Source: Caulobacter sp. BK020
GTDB taxonomy: Bacteria > Pseudomonadota > Alphaproteobacteria > Caulobacterales > Caulobacteraceae
DNA: 64,000 nucleotides
NCBI RefSeq assembly: GCF_004342605.1
Contig: NZ_SLZL01000013.1
Coordinates: 1 to 64,000, forward strand
Direction: 5' to 3'
The notes beneath the pieces were generated by a model. The model was given only the letters and a program-made list of their open reading frames with translations, was not told the DNA's origin and searched no databases. How positions within the stretch are numbered: the first letter of the stretch is position 1; every line of letters begins with the position of its first letter. Positions 10,075-19,386 of this stretch are shown here, piece by piece. A program made the position numbers and the translations under genes.

Positions 10075-11349
10075 ATGGACGACGCGGGCATGAGCTTGCA
10101 GGCGACGATGACGGCGATGGGACAGGCGGCTCGGCATGGGGCGTCGGCCCTGCGCGTGGCCACGCCAGCCCAGCGCACCGACGCCCTGCGCGCCATGGCC
10201 GCCGCGATCCGCGCCGACGCCGCCGTCATCCTGGCCGCCAACGCCCGTGACCTCGAGAAGGCCGGGGCCGGCGGCCTGACCGCGCCGATGGTCGAGCGGC
10301 TGATGCTCAATCCCGAGCGCCTGGAAGGCGTGGCCGCCGGGGTCGAGGCCGTGGCCGCCCTTCCCGACCCGCTGGGCGTCGAGACCGCCCGCTGGACCCG
10401 GCCCAACGGCCTGGACATCGCCCGGGTGCGCACCCCGATCGGGGTGATCGCCATGATCTTCGAGAGCCGCCCGAACGTGACGGCCGACGCCGCCGCCCTG
10501 TGCGTGCGCTCGGGCAATGCGGTGATCCTGCGCGGCGGGTCCGAATGCCTGCAGTCCAACCTGGCCATCCACGCCGCCATCGCCAAGGGGCTGAAGGCGG
10601 CCGGCATCTCGGCCGACGCGGTGCAGATCGTCAGGACGCCGGACCGCGACGCGGTGGGGGCGATCCTGGCGGGCCTGGACCGCACCATCGACCTGATCAT
10701 CCCGCGCGGCGGCAAGAACCTGGTGGCGCGGGTGCAGAAGGAGGCCCGGGTGGCGGTGCTGGGCCACCTGGAGGGCCTGAACCACGTCTTTGTGCATGAA
10801 GCGGCCGATCCGAAGAAGGCGGTCGAGATCGTGCTGAACGCCAAGATGCGCCGGGTGTCGGTGTGCGGCGCGGCTGAAACGCTTCTCATTGACCGCGCGG
10901 CGGCCTCGCGCCTGCTGCCGCCGATCGCCGACGCCCTGATCAAGGCCGGCTGCGAGCTGCGCGGCGACGGTCCCTCGCGGGCCATCGAGCCCACGATGAA
11001 GCCCGCCGTCGAGGCCGACTGGTCGACCGAATATCTGGCGCCGGTGATCTCGGTGGCCGTGGTCGACGGCGTGGAGGGCGCGGCCGCCCACATCGCCGCC
11101 TACGGCTCGGGCCACACCGACGCGATCCTGACGCAGGACGTGGCGGCGGCCGAGCGGTTCATCGCCCTGGTCGACAGCGCCATCGTGCTGGTCAACGCCT
11201 CGACCCAGTTCGCCGACGGCGGCGAGTTCGGCTTCGGGGCCGAGATCGGCATCGCCACCGACAAGCTACACGCCCGCGGCCCGGTCGGGGCCGAGCAACT
11301 GACGACGTTCAAATATGTGGTTCGCGGGACCGGCCAGACTCGTCCCTGA
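10075..11349 (+). CDS. proA: Gamma-glutamyl phosphate reductase
   Basis: Second enzyme of proline synthesis: NADPH-dependent reduction of gamma-glutamyl phosphate to glutamate 5-semialdehyde. The 424-residue product has the ALDH-superfamily landmarks PIGVIAMIFESRPNVTADAA, RGGSECLQSN, IIPRGGKNLV, the catalytic-cysteine segment RRVSVCGAAETLL and the end AEIGIATDKLHARGPVGAEQL. Start choice is between the ATG at 10075 and a second in-frame ATG at 10090; neither has a clear Shine-Dalgarno advantage. The 3' end overlaps nadD by 35 bases, so proA begins the downstream cluster of nadD, rsfS, rlmH and envelope genes. Confidence 0.95.
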   Translation: MDDAGMSLQATMTAMGQAARHGASALRVATPAQRTDALRAMAAAIRADAAVILAANARDLEKAGAGGLTAPMVERLMLNPERLEGVAAGVEAVAALPDPLGVETARWTRPNGLDIARVRTPIGVIAMIFESRPNVTADAAALCVRSGNAVILRGGSECLQSNLAIHAAIAKGLKAAGISADAVQIVRTPDRDAVGAILAGLDRTIDLIIPRGGKNLVARVQKEARVAVLGHLEGLNHVFVHEAADPKKAVEIVLNAKMRRVSVCGAAETLLIDRAAASRLLPPIADALIKAGCELRGDGPSRAIEPTMKPAVEADWSTEYLAPVISVAVVDGVEGAAAHIAAYGSGHTDAILTQDVAAAERFIALVDSAIVLVNASTQFADGGEFGFGAEIGIATDKLHARGPVGAEQLTTFKYVVRGTGQTRP

Positions 11350-11980
11350 GGCCGGCCGGCCCGCCGCGCAGAGGCTGGGGCTCCACCTGGAGCCCGGCAT
11401 GCGCGTGGGGCTGTTCGGCGGCAGCTTCAACCCGGCGCACGAGGGCCACGCCCACGTCGCCGAGACGGCCCTGCGACGCCTGGAGCTGGACAAGGTGGTC
11501 TGGCTGGTCTCGCCGCAGAACCCGCTGAAGTCGGCGCACGAGACCCGGCCCCTGGCCGAGCGGCTGGCCGGGGCCCGGCTCCAAGCCCGCGGGGGGGCCC
11601 GCGGATCGGGCATGATCGTCTCCGACGCCGAGACGCGGCTTTGCTCGCAATACACCATCGACACCCTGCGGGTGCTGCGGGCGCGCTATCCGGGCGTCAA
11701 GTTCGTCTGGATCATGGGGGCCGACAGCCTGGCCACCTTCCACCGCTGGCGCGGCTGGACCCAGATCATGCGCGAGGTCCCGGTGGCGGTGATCTCGCGG
11801 CCGTGGATCGCCCTGAAGGCCCGCACCTCGCCGGCCGCCCGCCGCTTCGCCTTCGCCCGCAAGCCGGCCAGCGCCGCCGCCACCCTGGCCGACGCCACCG
11901 CCCCGGCCTGGGTCTACCTGACCGGCCCGCTGAACTACGCCTCATCGACGGCCCTGCGGAAGCGGCAGGCGAAGGGGTAG
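11315..11980 (+). CDS. nadD: Nicotinate-nucleotide adenylyltransferase
   Basis: Transfers AMP from ATP to nicotinate mononucleotide in NAD synthesis. The nucleotidyltransferase signature GLFGGSFNPAHEGHAHVA and the C-terminal ASSTALRKR are both present, as is FVWIMGADSLATFHRW in the middle. The start at 11315 gives 221 aa and overlaps the end of proA. An alternative ATG at 11399 (MRVGLFGGSF) gives 193 aa and would begin right at the fold. I keep the longer form because alphaproteobacterial NadD proteins often carry a short Pro/Arg-rich N-terminal lead. Stop is TAG at 11978. Confidence 0.93.
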   Translation: MWFAGPARLVPEAGRPAAQRLGLHLEPGMRVGLFGGSFNPAHEGHAHVAETALRRLELDKVVWLVSPQNPLKSAHETRPLAERLAGARLQARGGARGSGMIVSDAETRLCSQYTIDTLRVLRARYPGVKFVWIMGADSLATFHRWRGWTQIMREVPVAVISRPWIALKARTSPAARRFAFARKPASAAATLADATAPAWVYLTGPLNYASSTALRKRQAKG

Positions 11981-12066
11981 GCCTTCTCCCGCAAGGAGAG
12001 GAGGATCTGGGCGCCCAAATCCCCCCGCGACGACGAACCCCCTCATCATTTGGAGTCTTCCGTGCT

Positions 12067-12534
12067 ATGGGAGGGTTTGCGCGAACCCACCAAGGAGCAT
12101 TTCCGCTGCGTAGCGACCCCGCGCCAAGTGCGCACGAGGGTACGGTTTCCACCGAAACCTCGACCAAGACAGAGTCCGAGCTGGACCTGAGTATCAAGGC
12201 CCTCGAGACCCTGATCCTGTCGCGTCTCGACGACGACAAGGCCCAGGACATCGTCCACATCGACCTGACGGACAAGAGCTCGGTCGCCGACAGCCTGATC
12301 GTGGCGTCCGGCCGGTCGCACCGTCACGTCGGCGCCCTGGCCGACCACATCATCCGGGCGCTCAAGGAGAGCGGCTTCGGCAAGGCGCGGGTCGAGGGCC
12401 TGCCGCATTGCGACTGGGTGCTGATCGACGCTGGCGACGTGGTGGTCCACCTGTTCCGCCCGGAAGTCCGCTCGTTCTACAACATCGAGAAGATCTGGGC
12501 CGTCGACGCGCCGCACCGGCTGGCGTCGAACTAA
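12067..12534 (+). CDS. rsfS: Ribosomal silencing factor RsfS
   Basis: RsfS binds uL14 on the large subunit and blocks subunit joining during starvation. The conserved domain runs from LDLSIKALETLILSRLDDDK through HIDLTDKSSVADSLIVASGR and GDVVVHLFRPEVRSFYNIEK. The start is uncertain. The ATG at 12067 yields 155 aa with about 40 poorly conserved residues before the domain. No closer ATG is in frame, though a rarer start could be used. The 86 bases after nadD contain a short CTTCTCCCGCAAGGAGAG repeat fragment, so nadD and rsfS may not be tightly coupled. rlmH follows 110 bases later after another repeat. Confidence 0.9.
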   Translation: MGGFARTHQGAFPLRSDPAPSAHEGTVSTETSTKTESELDLSIKALETLILSRLDDDKAQDIVHIDLTDKSSVADSLIVASGRSHRHVGALADHIIRALKESGFGKARVEGLPHCDWVLIDAGDVVVHLFRPEVRSFYNIEKIWAVDAPHRLASN

Positions 12535-12544
12535 GCGGGTCCGC

Positions 12545-12629
12545 CCTCGTCCTTCGACAAGCTCAGGATAAGGGCTACTTTGCCCACAGCGCCATTGGGA
12601 CCTCATCCGGAGCCTGTCGAAGGACGAGG
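12545..12629. repeat. Palindromic repeat between rsfS and rlmH
   Basis: Arms CCTCGTCCTTCGACAAGCTC (from 12545) and GAGCCTGTCGAAGGACGAGG (to 12629) are inverted copies with a 36-base spacer. This is the widespread alphaproteobacterial CTTCGACAAGCTCAGGAT type. It could form a strong hairpin within the operon transcript. Confidence 0.75.
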
Positions 12630-12644
12630 CCTCGACGCACGACC

Positions 12645-13109
12645 ATGAAGATCACCCTCCTCACCGTCGGAAGGCTCGGCCGCATGGCCGAGGCGCAGCT
12701 GGCCGTGGACTATGCGTCCCGGGCCACGGCGTTCGGCCGCGCCCTGGCCCTGGGGCCGGTCGAGATCGTCGAGGTCGAGGCCCGCAAGCCCGGCAAGGCC
12801 GCCGAGGCCGAAGTGCTGCGCCCGCACCTGGAGGGCGCCTATGTGATCGCCTGCGACGAGCACGGCAGGGTGCGGCCGTCGCGCGCCTTCGCCGAGCACC
12901 TGGGCCGGCTGCGCGACGACGGCCAGCGCCGGGTGGTGTTCCTGATCGGCGGAGCCGACGGACTGGATCCCGCGATCCTGGAAGCGGCCGACGAACGGCT
13001 GGCGTTCGGCCCCCAGACCTGGCCGCACGCCCTTGCACGAGCGATGTTGGCCGAGCAGGTCTACCGCGCCGTCACCATCCTGGCGGGCTCGCCGTACCAT
13101 CGCGATTGA
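12645..13109 (+). CDS. rlmH: 23S rRNA pseudouridine1915 N3-methyltransferase
   Basis: SPOUT-class methyltransferase acting on helix 69 of assembled 70S ribosomes. The ATG at 12645 gives 154 aa, the usual length. Visible marks are the start MKITLLTVGRL, the knot segment VVFLIGGADGLDP and the C-terminal HALARAMLAEQVYRAVTILA followed by GSPYHRD. The frame remains open upstream through the repeat, but that part has no family resemblance. It is placed after rsfS, as is common in alphaproteobacteria, and just before the EnvC-like gene. Confidence 0.94.
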   Translation: MKITLLTVGRLGRMAEAQLAVDYASRATAFGRALALGPVEIVEVEARKPGKAAEAEVLRPHLEGAYVIACDEHGRVRPSRAFAEHLGRLRDDGQRRVVFLIGGADGLDPAILEAADERLAFGPQTWPHALARAMLAEQVYRAVTILAGSPYHRD

Positions 13110-13174
13110 GCGATCCATTTTCCGGGCATGGGATTAGGTTGTCGCTGAAACCCAATCGGCGCATTGATCCTGGC

Positions 13175-14239
13175 ATGTCGCGCCGCGTCGTCCTGATCAC
13201 CGCCAGCCTCCTGGCCGCCCTGCTGGGCGCGGGCGGGCTCGTCGCGGCCCAGGGCGGCAAGCCGGTCAGCCAGCGGGCCAAGGACGAGCAGGCCGCCGCC
13301 GACACCCGGCGCGAGATCGCCGACCTGCGCGGCGAGCTGGACGCCCTGGGCCGCCAGCGGGTCGACGCCGGCGACGACGTGGCCGCCAAGCGCGCCCGGC
13401 TGGAGGCCCTGCACCAGCGGGAATCGGCCCTGGTGGCCGAGCTGGGCCGCGACCGCGGGCAGCTGGCCCGGCTGCTGTCGGCCCTGCAGCTCTTCCGCCG
13501 CGATCCGCCGCCGGCCCTGCTGGTCAGCCCGGGCGACGCCCGCGACGCGGTGCGGGCCGCGATCCTGATCCGCGCCATGACCCCGGAGCTGCAGGCCCGG
13601 GCCGACGGCTACGCCCGCCAGGCCCGCGCCGTCTCGGCCCTGCGCCGCGAGGCCGCCGCCGCCTCCGAGCAGCTGTTCACCGCCGAAAGCCTGGTCGCCG
13701 ACCGTCAGGGCGATCTGGAGCGGATGATCGTCGAGAAGACCCAGCTGGAACGCGCCTATGCGCAGGAAGCGCTGACCGGCGACGACCAGGGCACGCTGGG
13801 CGCCCTGACCGACGGCCTGGCGCCCCGGCCGGCGACCGGGCCGCTGGTCCTGGCCTCGCCCGTCCCCGGGCCGCTGGCGCGCCGGTTCGGCCAGGCCATG
13901 CCGGCCGGGGGCCGCGCCGCCGGCCTGACGATCCGAACGGAAAAGGGCCACGCCGTGGCCAGTCCCGCCGCCGGAGTGGTCGAATACGCCGGACCGCTGA
14001 ACGGCTGGGGGACGGTCTTGATCCTGCGCGCCCGAGGCGCCTACGCTGGGGGCGCCTACCATCTGGTGCTGGCCGGCCTGGACCAGGTTTCGGTCGGACC
14101 CGGACAATCTGTCGCACCCGGCGCGACGGTTGGCCGGATGGCGGACCATGGCGCCTCGGAGCCAGAACTCTATTTCGAGGTGCGGGAAGACGGCGTTCCG
14201 GCCGACCCGGAGCGCTGGCTGAAACAGGGATCGCGGTGA
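13175..14239 (+). CDS. EnvC/LdpF-like LytM-domain division factor
   Basis: Periplasmic protein with a signal peptide ([20 protein letters not shown]), a long coiled coil (about residues 30-215 from this start, rich in Ala/Arg/Glu) and a C-terminal LytM/M23 domain. Active LytM enzymes need HxxxD and HxH. Here the matching places read [15 protein letters not shown] and [11 protein letters not shown], so the zinc site is lost. That is the EnvC-type pattern: a non-catalytic activator of N-acetylmuramoyl-L-alanine amidase at the septum. In Caulobacter the EnvC-like protein is called LdpF, and this is probably its ortholog. The ATG at 13175 is preferred over the TTG at 13106. Its end overlaps the GTG of ctpA by four bases. 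Confidence 0.88.
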   Translation: MSRRVVLITASLLAALLGAGGLVAAQGGKPVSQRAKDEQAAADTRREIADLRGELDALGRQRVDAGDDVAAKRARLEALHQRESALVAELGRDRGQLARLLSALQLFRRDPPPALLVSPGDARDAVRAAILIRAMTPELQARADGYARQARAVSALRREAAAASEQLFTAESLVADRQGDLERMIVEKTQLERAYAQEALTGDDQGTLGALTDGLAPRPATGPLVLASPVPGPLARRFGQAMPAGGRAAGLTIRTEKGHAVASPAAGVVEYAGPLNGWGTVLILRARGAYAGGAYHLVLAGLDQVSVGPGQSVAPGATVGRMADHGASEPELYFEVREDGVPADPERWLKQGSR

Positions 14240-15744
14240 ACGGCTTTTTCAGCGATGATGGCCGTCAAATGAACAAGGGTCCGCTGCAGTCAGGCGGAAC
14301 GACGAGTTTTCAACGCGGCGCGACGGCGCCGTCAGGGAGCCATTTCGGCCACATGCGCAAGTACCTGCTCATCGGTGTTTCGGCCTTCGTCCTCGGTGCG
14401 GGGACCATGGCCTATGTCAGCCCCATCGCCCAGGCGACCAGCGCGAGCAAGGGCCAGACCTACAAGATGCTGGAGCTGTTCGGCGACGTCCTGCAGACGG
14501 TCGACAACCAGTACGTCTCGGAGGTCGACAACAAGAAGCTGATCGAGGCGGCGCTGGACGGCATGCTGACCAGCCTGGACCCGCATTCCGGCTACCTGTC
14601 GCCCGACAGCTTCGAGGACATGCAGGACACCACCCGCGGCGAGTACGGCGGCCTGGGCATCGAGGTGACCAGCGAGGACGGCGTGGTCAAGGTGATCTCG
14701 CCGATCGACGGCACCCCGGCCATGCGGGCCGGCATCCAGGCTGGCGACTACATCACCGCCGTCAACGGCCAGTCGGTGCTGGGCCTGACCGTCAACGAGG
14801 CGGTCAAGCAGATGCGCGGCGCGGCCGGCGAGGCCGTCACCCTGACCATCGCCCGCGAGAAGACCGACCCGTTCGACGTCAAGCTGGTGCGCGAGGTGAT
14901 CAAGCCCAAGGCCACGATCGCCCGCATGGAAGGCGACTACGGCTATGTCCGCCTGCCCGGCTTCAACGAGAAGGCCACCGACGCCCTGACCGCGTCGATC
15001 AACGACCTGAAGGCCAAGAACCCCCACATGAAGGGGCTGATCTTCGACCTGCGCAACAATCCCGGCGGTCTGCTCGACCAGGCCGTGGGCGTTTCGGACG
15101 TGTTCCTGGACGGCGGCGAGGTGGTCAGCCAGCGCGGCCGCGACCCGCGCGACATCCAGCGCTACAACGCCAAGCCCGGCGACCTGCTGAACGGCCTGCC
15201 GGTGGTGGTGCTGATCAACCAGGGCTCGGCCTCGGCGGCGGAAATCGTCGCCGGCGCGCTGCAGGACCGCCACCGCGCCCAGCTGGTGGGCATCACCAGC
15301 TTCGGCAAGGGCTCGGTGCAGACGGTGATCCCGCTGCGCGGCGGGGCCGACGGCGCCCTGAAGCTGACCACGGCCCGCTACTTCACCCCGTCGGGCCGCT
15401 CGATCCAGAAGACCGGCATCGAGCCCGACCTGGAAGTGGCCCAGACCAAGGAGCAGGCCCAGGACATCGCCAACCGTGTGTGGTTCAGCGAGGCCAGCTT
15501 CAAGAACGCCCTGAACGCCGACGAGGGCAAGAGCCGCCAGGGCGTCCATACCCCGGCCGAAGCCCCGCCGCCCGGCTTCGACGACAAGAAGGGCGACTTC
15601 CAGCTGGAGCGGGCCATCGCCGTGCTGAAGGCCGGCTCGGTCGAGGCCGTGCCCAAGCTGCCCAAGCCCACCGCCAAGATCGCCGAAGTCACCGCCAAGG
15701 CCGCCGCCGCGGCCGGCAAGGCGCCGGTGGTCGAGAAGAAGTAG
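14236..15744 (+). CDS. ctpA: Carboxy-terminal processing protease, S41 family
   Basis: Periplasmic or membrane-anchored serine protease with a Ser/Lys dyad that trims or degrades envelope proteins. In order there is an N-terminal lead, a membrane/signal segment ([17 protein letters not shown]), the S41 N-terminal region, a PDZ domain ([20 protein letters not shown]) and the catalytic core with [14 protein letters not shown] and the Lys-containing [12 protein letters not shown]. An Ala/Lys/Pro tail closes the protein. Start options are GTG 14236 (four-base overlap with the upstream gene), ATG 14269 and ATG 14353, which begins right at the signal segment. I keep the coupled GTG but the start is unsettled. 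In gammaproteobacteria Ctp proteases control peptidoglycan hydrolases, so pairing with an EnvC-like factor makes sense. Confidence 0.93.
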   Translation: MNGFFSDDGRQMNKGPLQSGGTTSFQRGATAPSGSHFGHMRKYLLIGVSAFVLGAGTMAYVSPIAQATSASKGQTYKMLELFGDVLQTVDNQYVSEVDNKKLIEAALDGMLTSLDPHSGYLSPDSFEDMQDTTRGEYGGLGIEVTSEDGVVKVISPIDGTPAMRAGIQAGDYITAVNGQSVLGLTVNEAVKQMRGAAGEAVTLTIAREKTDPFDVKLVREVIKPKATIARMEGDYGYVRLPGFNEKATDALTASINDLKAKNPHMKGLIFDLRNNPGGLLDQAVGVSDVFLDGGEVVSQRGRDPRDIQRYNAKPGDLLNGLPVVVLINQGSASAAEIVAGALQDRHRAQLVGITSFGKGSVQTVIPLRGGADGALKLTTARYFTPSGRSIQKTGIEPDLEVAQTKEQAQDIANRVWFSEASFKNALNADEGKSRQGVHTPAEAPPPGFDDKKGDFQLERAIAVLKAGSVEAVPKLPKPTAKIAEVTAKAAAAAGKAPVVEKK

Positions 15745-15750
15745 GACCCT

Positions 15751-15915
15751 CTCCCTTCTCCCCTTGCGGGAGAAGGTGGCCTGCGAAGCAGGTCGGATGA
15801 GGGTTTTCCAGACTGATCCGCCGCGTCCAGCCTGACCGCTGGGTGCGGCGGTTTCGTTCTTCGACCCCTCACCCGTCGTCCTCCGGACGACCCTCTCCCG
15901 CAAGGGGAGAGGGAA
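15751..15915. repeat. Inverted-repeat intergenic element
   Basis: CTCCCCTTGCGGGAGAAGG near 15760 and CCTCTCCCGCAAGGGGAGAG ending near 15911 are mutually inverted and each is itself a hairpin. This is the common alphaproteobacterial element. It may attenuate or terminate transcription after ctpA. Confidence 0.7.
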
Positions 15916-15979
15916 TTCGAACCATTCCGCCGCACCCCCATTAACCATATATTCGGCGCTTGCCCGTAAGGCTCGGACC

Positions 15980-17161
15980 ATGGCCGTGACCTTCTCCCGC
16001 AAGCCCGCCTATGGCGCCGACGCGCCCGCGTCCCGGCGCGAGGACGGCGACCTGCGCGCCAGGATCCTGGCCGCGGCGGCCAATCCCTATATCGGCGCCA
16101 GCGCGGCGGCCTTCCTGTTCCTGCTGAGCCTGGCCCTGCTGGTGCTGGTCACCGGCGACCCCAACAAGGGCTCGCCCCTGGTGCGGGTGGCCCTGGACCA
16201 GGTGGGCGCCACCAAGAACGTCCCGCCCGGTTGGCGCGAGGCTCTGACCGGCGAGAGCGAGCAGGAGGCCCCGCTGCTGCCGGGAGCCCTGGACCTGTCG
16301 AACCTGCCGTTCCTCAGCCACCCTCCGGCCGACGACGCCGAGGCCGGGGCGATCGCCGCTCCGCCGCCTCCCGCCTCGGCCGACGGCCCGCTGCCGCCCG
16401 CCCCGATCGCCGGGCTCTACGCCCCCGGCCCCGGCGGCGGTTCGCTGCCGGTGATCGCCCCCGACGGCCGCACGGCCGCCGACGCCTACGCCCGTCCGTT
16501 CACCGCCGACGGCCGCCCCAAGGTGGCCCTGGTGATCGGCGGCCTGGGCCTCAACCCCCAGACCACCCGCGCGGCCATCGAGACCCTGCCGCCCGAGATC
16601 ACCCTGTCGTTCGCGCCCTATTCCGAGGGCCTGCAGGGCTGGATCGACCTGGCCCGCAGCCATGGCCACGAGGTGCTGCTGGAAGCGCCGATGGAGCCGG
16701 TCGACTATCCCGCCAACGATCCGGGCCCCTACACCCTGATCGCCGCCAACCGCCCCGAGGACACCGTGCGCAAGCTGGAATGGCTGATGTCGCGGGCCAC
16801 CGGCTATTACGGCCTGACCAACTATCTGGGCTCGCGGTTCGTCACCAGCGACACGGCCATGACCACCTTCACCCTGGCCCTGAAGGCCCGGGGGCTGGCC
16901 TTCATCGACGACGGCCAGGCGTCCCTGCGCGGCGGGCCGATCCCCCGCGCCTCCGCCGACCGGATCATCGACGACGAGCTGGCGGCCGGGGCGATCGACG
17001 GCCAGCTGAAAATGCTGGAGGCTGGCGCCGCCGGCCGCGGCCAGGCCCTGGGCTCGGGCTTCGCCTATCCGGTGACCATCAACCAGGTGCGGCTGTGGGC
17101 CGCCGGCCTGTCCGGGAGGGGCTTGCAACTGGCCCCCGCCTCGGCCATGGCCAAGCGATGA
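15980..17161 (+). CDS. Divergent polysaccharide deacetylase, YibQ family
   Basis: A 393-residue protein with one membrane segment (about residues 41-59, AAFLFLLSLALLVLV), a long Pro/Ala-rich linker and a C-terminal divergent polysaccharide-deacetylase fold. Family marks are VALVIGGLGLNPQTTRAAI, LPPEITLSFAPYSEGL, EVLLEAPMEP and LAFIDDGQAS. In many proteobacteria this gene sits in the same cluster as envC and ctpA, exactly as here, which points to a role in envelope maintenance. The substrate is not known. Its stop overlaps the rppH start as ATGA. A TTAACCAT half-site lies 39 bases upstream. Confidence 0.85.
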   Translation: MAVTFSRKPAYGADAPASRREDGDLRARILAAAANPYIGASAAAFLFLLSLALLVLVTGDPNKGSPLVRVALDQVGATKNVPPGWREALTGESEQEAPLLPGALDLSNLPFLSHPPADDAEAGAIAAPPPPASADGPLPPAPIAGLYAPGPGGGSLPVIAPDGRTAADAYARPFTADGRPKVALVIGGLGLNPQTTRAAIETLPPEITLSFAPYSEGLQGWIDLARSHGHEVLLEAPMEPVDYPANDPGPYTLIAANRPEDTVRKLEWLMSRATGYYGLTNYLGSRFVTSDTAMTTFTLALKARGLAFIDDGQASLRGGPIPRASADRIIDDELAAGAIDGQLKMLEAGAAGRGQALGSGFAYPVTINQVRLWAAGLSGRGLQLAPASAMAKR

Positions 17162-17646
17162 GCGCCAGCGACTCCTATCCCGATCACCGCCCCAATGTCG
17201 GCGTCGTCCTGTTCCACCCGGACGGCCGCGTCTGGCTGGGCAAGCGCCACAACCAGCCGCCGCCGCATAACTGGCAATTTCCGCAGGGCGGGGTCGACGA
17301 CGGCGAGGACCTGCTGGCCGCGGCCCGCCGCGAGCTGGCCGAGGAGACCGGCGTCACCTCGATCGAGTATCTGGGTCGCACCGAGAACTGGCTGATCTAC
17401 GACTTCCCCGCCGATTTCGCCTCGTCGAAAAAAGCCCGCGGATTCAAGGGGCAGAAGCAGGTGTGGTTCGCCTTTCGCTTCCTGGGCGAGGAGTCCGAGA
17501 TCGACCTGGAGGCCGACGCCCATGTCGAGTTCGACGCCTGGAAATGGGGCGCTCTCGACGAAACGCCCGAACTGATCGTACCTTTCAAGCGCGCGGTGTA
17601 CGAACAGGTCGTCGCCGCGTTCGGTGGGTTCGCGCGCGGCGGCTGA
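17158..17646 (+). CDS. rppH: RNA pyrophosphohydrolase
   Basis: Nudix hydrolase that removes pyrophosphate from 5' triphosphate mRNA and so opens the way to RNase E decay. The Nudix box reads GGVDDGEDLLAAARRELAEE followed by TGV. The start YPDHRPNVGVVLF and the segments NWQFPQGG and WLIYDFPADFA are typical of RppH rather than other Nudix families. It is 162 aa, usual for the family. The ATG at 17158 overlaps the preceding stop (ATGA), so the gene is translationally coupled to the YibQ-type gene. Confidence 0.95.
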   Translation: MSASDSYPDHRPNVGVVLFHPDGRVWLGKRHNQPPPHNWQFPQGGVDDGEDLLAAARRELAEETGVTSIEYLGRTENWLIYDFPADFASSKKARGFKGQKQVWFAFRFLGEESEIDLEADAHVEFDAWKWGALDETPELIVPFKRAVYEQVVAAFGGFARGG

Positions 17647-17673
17647 AGTCTCGCCGCGCTCCAGGGGGGCGGA

Positions 17674-19320
17674 ATGGCGGAAACGATCCTGCTGATCCAC
17701 GGTTACGGTTGCGCCGGGGACGTCTGGGATTCCGTGGCCGAGCGGCTGCGGGCCGAAGGCTACCGCGTCGTGGCCCCGACCATCCGTTCGGCCGTGCGGA
17801 CGGTCGACGGCCCCCGCGCGGGCCTGGCCGGCCTGACCCTGGCCGACTATGTCGCCGAGATGAGCGCCCTGGCCCAGTCCCTGGCCAAGGAAGACGGCCG
17901 CAAGCCGATCGTCTTCGGCCACTCCATGGGCGGACTGATCGCCCAGAAGATCGCCGAGGCCGGCCATGCCGATCGCCTGGTGCTGTTCGCGCCCGCCTCG
18001 CCGGCCGACGCGCGCGGCAAGCCCAAGCTCTCGCCGGTCTTCACCTTCCTGAACCTGGCCCTCCAGTCCAAGCCCGAGACCCGGGCCGGCAAGATGTGGA
18101 AGACGGGCTTCAAGTTCGGCGTCATGAACGCCGTGCCGGCCGCGCGGCACGACGCGCTGTACGCGGCCATGGTCCACGACAGCGGCCAGGTGCTGGCCGA
18201 CCTCGCCTGGCCGCACAAGGATCCGAACAGGACCGCCCATGTCGACGCCGCCAGGGTGACCGTCCCGGTCCTGGTCCTGGCCGGCGCTCTCGACCGCACC
18301 ACGCCGCTCGAGGACGTGCGGCGCGTCGGTCGGAAATACCCGGTCGCCGACCTCAAGATCTACCCCAGCAACGCCCACTACCTGATAGACGAGCCAAACA
18401 CGATGAGCATTCTCGACGACGTGATCGCCTGGCTGACGGGCAAGAAGAAAGCCGCTTCGGCCGCGACCCCGGCTCCGGCTCCGGCGCCCGAACCCGCGAA
18501 GGCGGTGGAATCCGCTCCGGCGCCGGCGCCCGCCCCGGCTCCTGTCCCGGTCGCCTCCGAGCCGGCCCCGGCCGCCAAGCCCGCCGCTTCGAAGACGCCC
18601 GCCGCCAAGGCTCCGGCGAAACCGAAGGCCGAACCCAAGCCCGCGGCCGCCAAGTCCAAGGCGGAGGCGAAGCCGGCCGTCGCGCCAAAGGCGAAACCCA
18701 AGGCCGAGGCCAAGCCCGCCGCCGCCAAGGCGCCGGCCGAGGCCGCCGCTCCGAAGGCCGCGCCGGCTCCGAAGGTCGCCAAGGCCGCTCCGGCCGCCAA
18801 GCCCGCCGCGGCCCCGAAGGCGGCCGCGAAGCCGAAGACCGAGGCCAAGCCCGCAGCCGGCAAGGCGCCGCCCAAGGCTGCTCCGGCGCCCAAGGTCGCC
18901 AAGGCTGCTCCGGCCTCCAAGCCCGCCGCCAAGCCGAAAGCCGAGGCCGAGCCCGCCAAGGCCGCCGCCGCGCCGAAAACGGCCAAGGCCAAGCCGGCCG
19001 CCAAACCCGCACCGGTCGAGAAGACCCCCGCCGAGGCGGCGACGCCCAAGGCCTCGCCCGCCTCAAAGGTCACCCGAGCGGCCAAGGCGACACCGGCGAA
19101 GGCCGCCGCCAAGGCGGATGCCGAAGCCAAGCCCGCCAAGGCTCCCGCCACGCCGAAAACGGCCAAGGCCAAGCCGGCCGCCGCCGCCGCGAAACCCGCC
19201 GCTGAGCCGAAGGCCAAGGCCGCGCCCGCCGTCAAGGCTCCCGCGTCCGAAAAACCAGCCAAGGCGGTTGCGACGAAGTCGACCGCCAAATCTTCGCCAT
19301 CTGCGAAGAAGAGCGTGTAG
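17674..19320 (+). CDS. Alpha/beta hydrolase with long Ala/Lys/Pro-rich tail
   Basis: Residues 1-255 form an alpha/beta hydrolase with nucleophile elbow GHSMGG (S84), acid D207 in GALDRTT and H235 in SNAHYLID, so the catalytic triad is complete. There is no signal peptide. Residues 257-548 are almost only Ala, Lys and Pro with some Glu, organised as repeating AAKPA/KAAPA/PKAEAK units. The tail resembles histone H1-like and AAKP tails that bind nucleic acids, polyanions or cell wall polymers. The substrate is unknown. The tail DNA is repetitive and prone to length change. A similar but shorter composition occurs at the N-terminus of AtpD in this window. The hydrolase call is firm; the role of the tail is open. 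Confidence 0.85.
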   Translation: MAETILLIHGYGCAGDVWDSVAERLRAEGYRVVAPTIRSAVRTVDGPRAGLAGLTLADYVAEMSALAQSLAKEDGRKPIVFGHSMGGLIAQKIAEAGHADRLVLFAPASPADARGKPKLSPVFTFLNLALQSKPETRAGKMWKTGFKFGVMNAVPAARHDALYAAMVHDSGQVLADLAWPHKDPNRTAHVDAARVTVPVLVLAGALDRTTPLEDVRRVGRKYPVADLKIYPSNAHYLIDEPNTMSILDDVIAWLTGKKKAASAATPAPAPAPEPAKAVESAPAPAPAPAPVPVASEPAPAAKPAASKTPAAKAPAKPKAEPKPAAAKSKAEAKPAVAPKAKPKAEAKPAAAKAPAEAAAPKAAPAPKVAKAAPAAKPAAAPKAAAKPKTEAKPAAGKAPPKAAPAPKVAKAAPASKPAAKPKAEAEPAKAAAAPKTAKAKPAAKPAPVEKTPAEAATPKASPASKVTRAAKATPAKAAAKADAEAKPAKAPATPKTAKAKPAAAAAKPAAEPKAKAAPAVKAPASEKPAKAVATKSTAKSSPSAKKSV

Positions 19321-19386
19321 GCTGAAAGCTCGGCGCTCTGGCCGATCCTGGAGCCCCGACCTGACCTTCGTCAGGCCGCGGCTCCA

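Noticed and set aside
15941-15948. TTAACCAT, a CtrA half-site, before the YibQ-type gene
   Set aside because: Only one half-site is present at the expected spacing and no second TTAA follows, so cell-cycle control is not supported.
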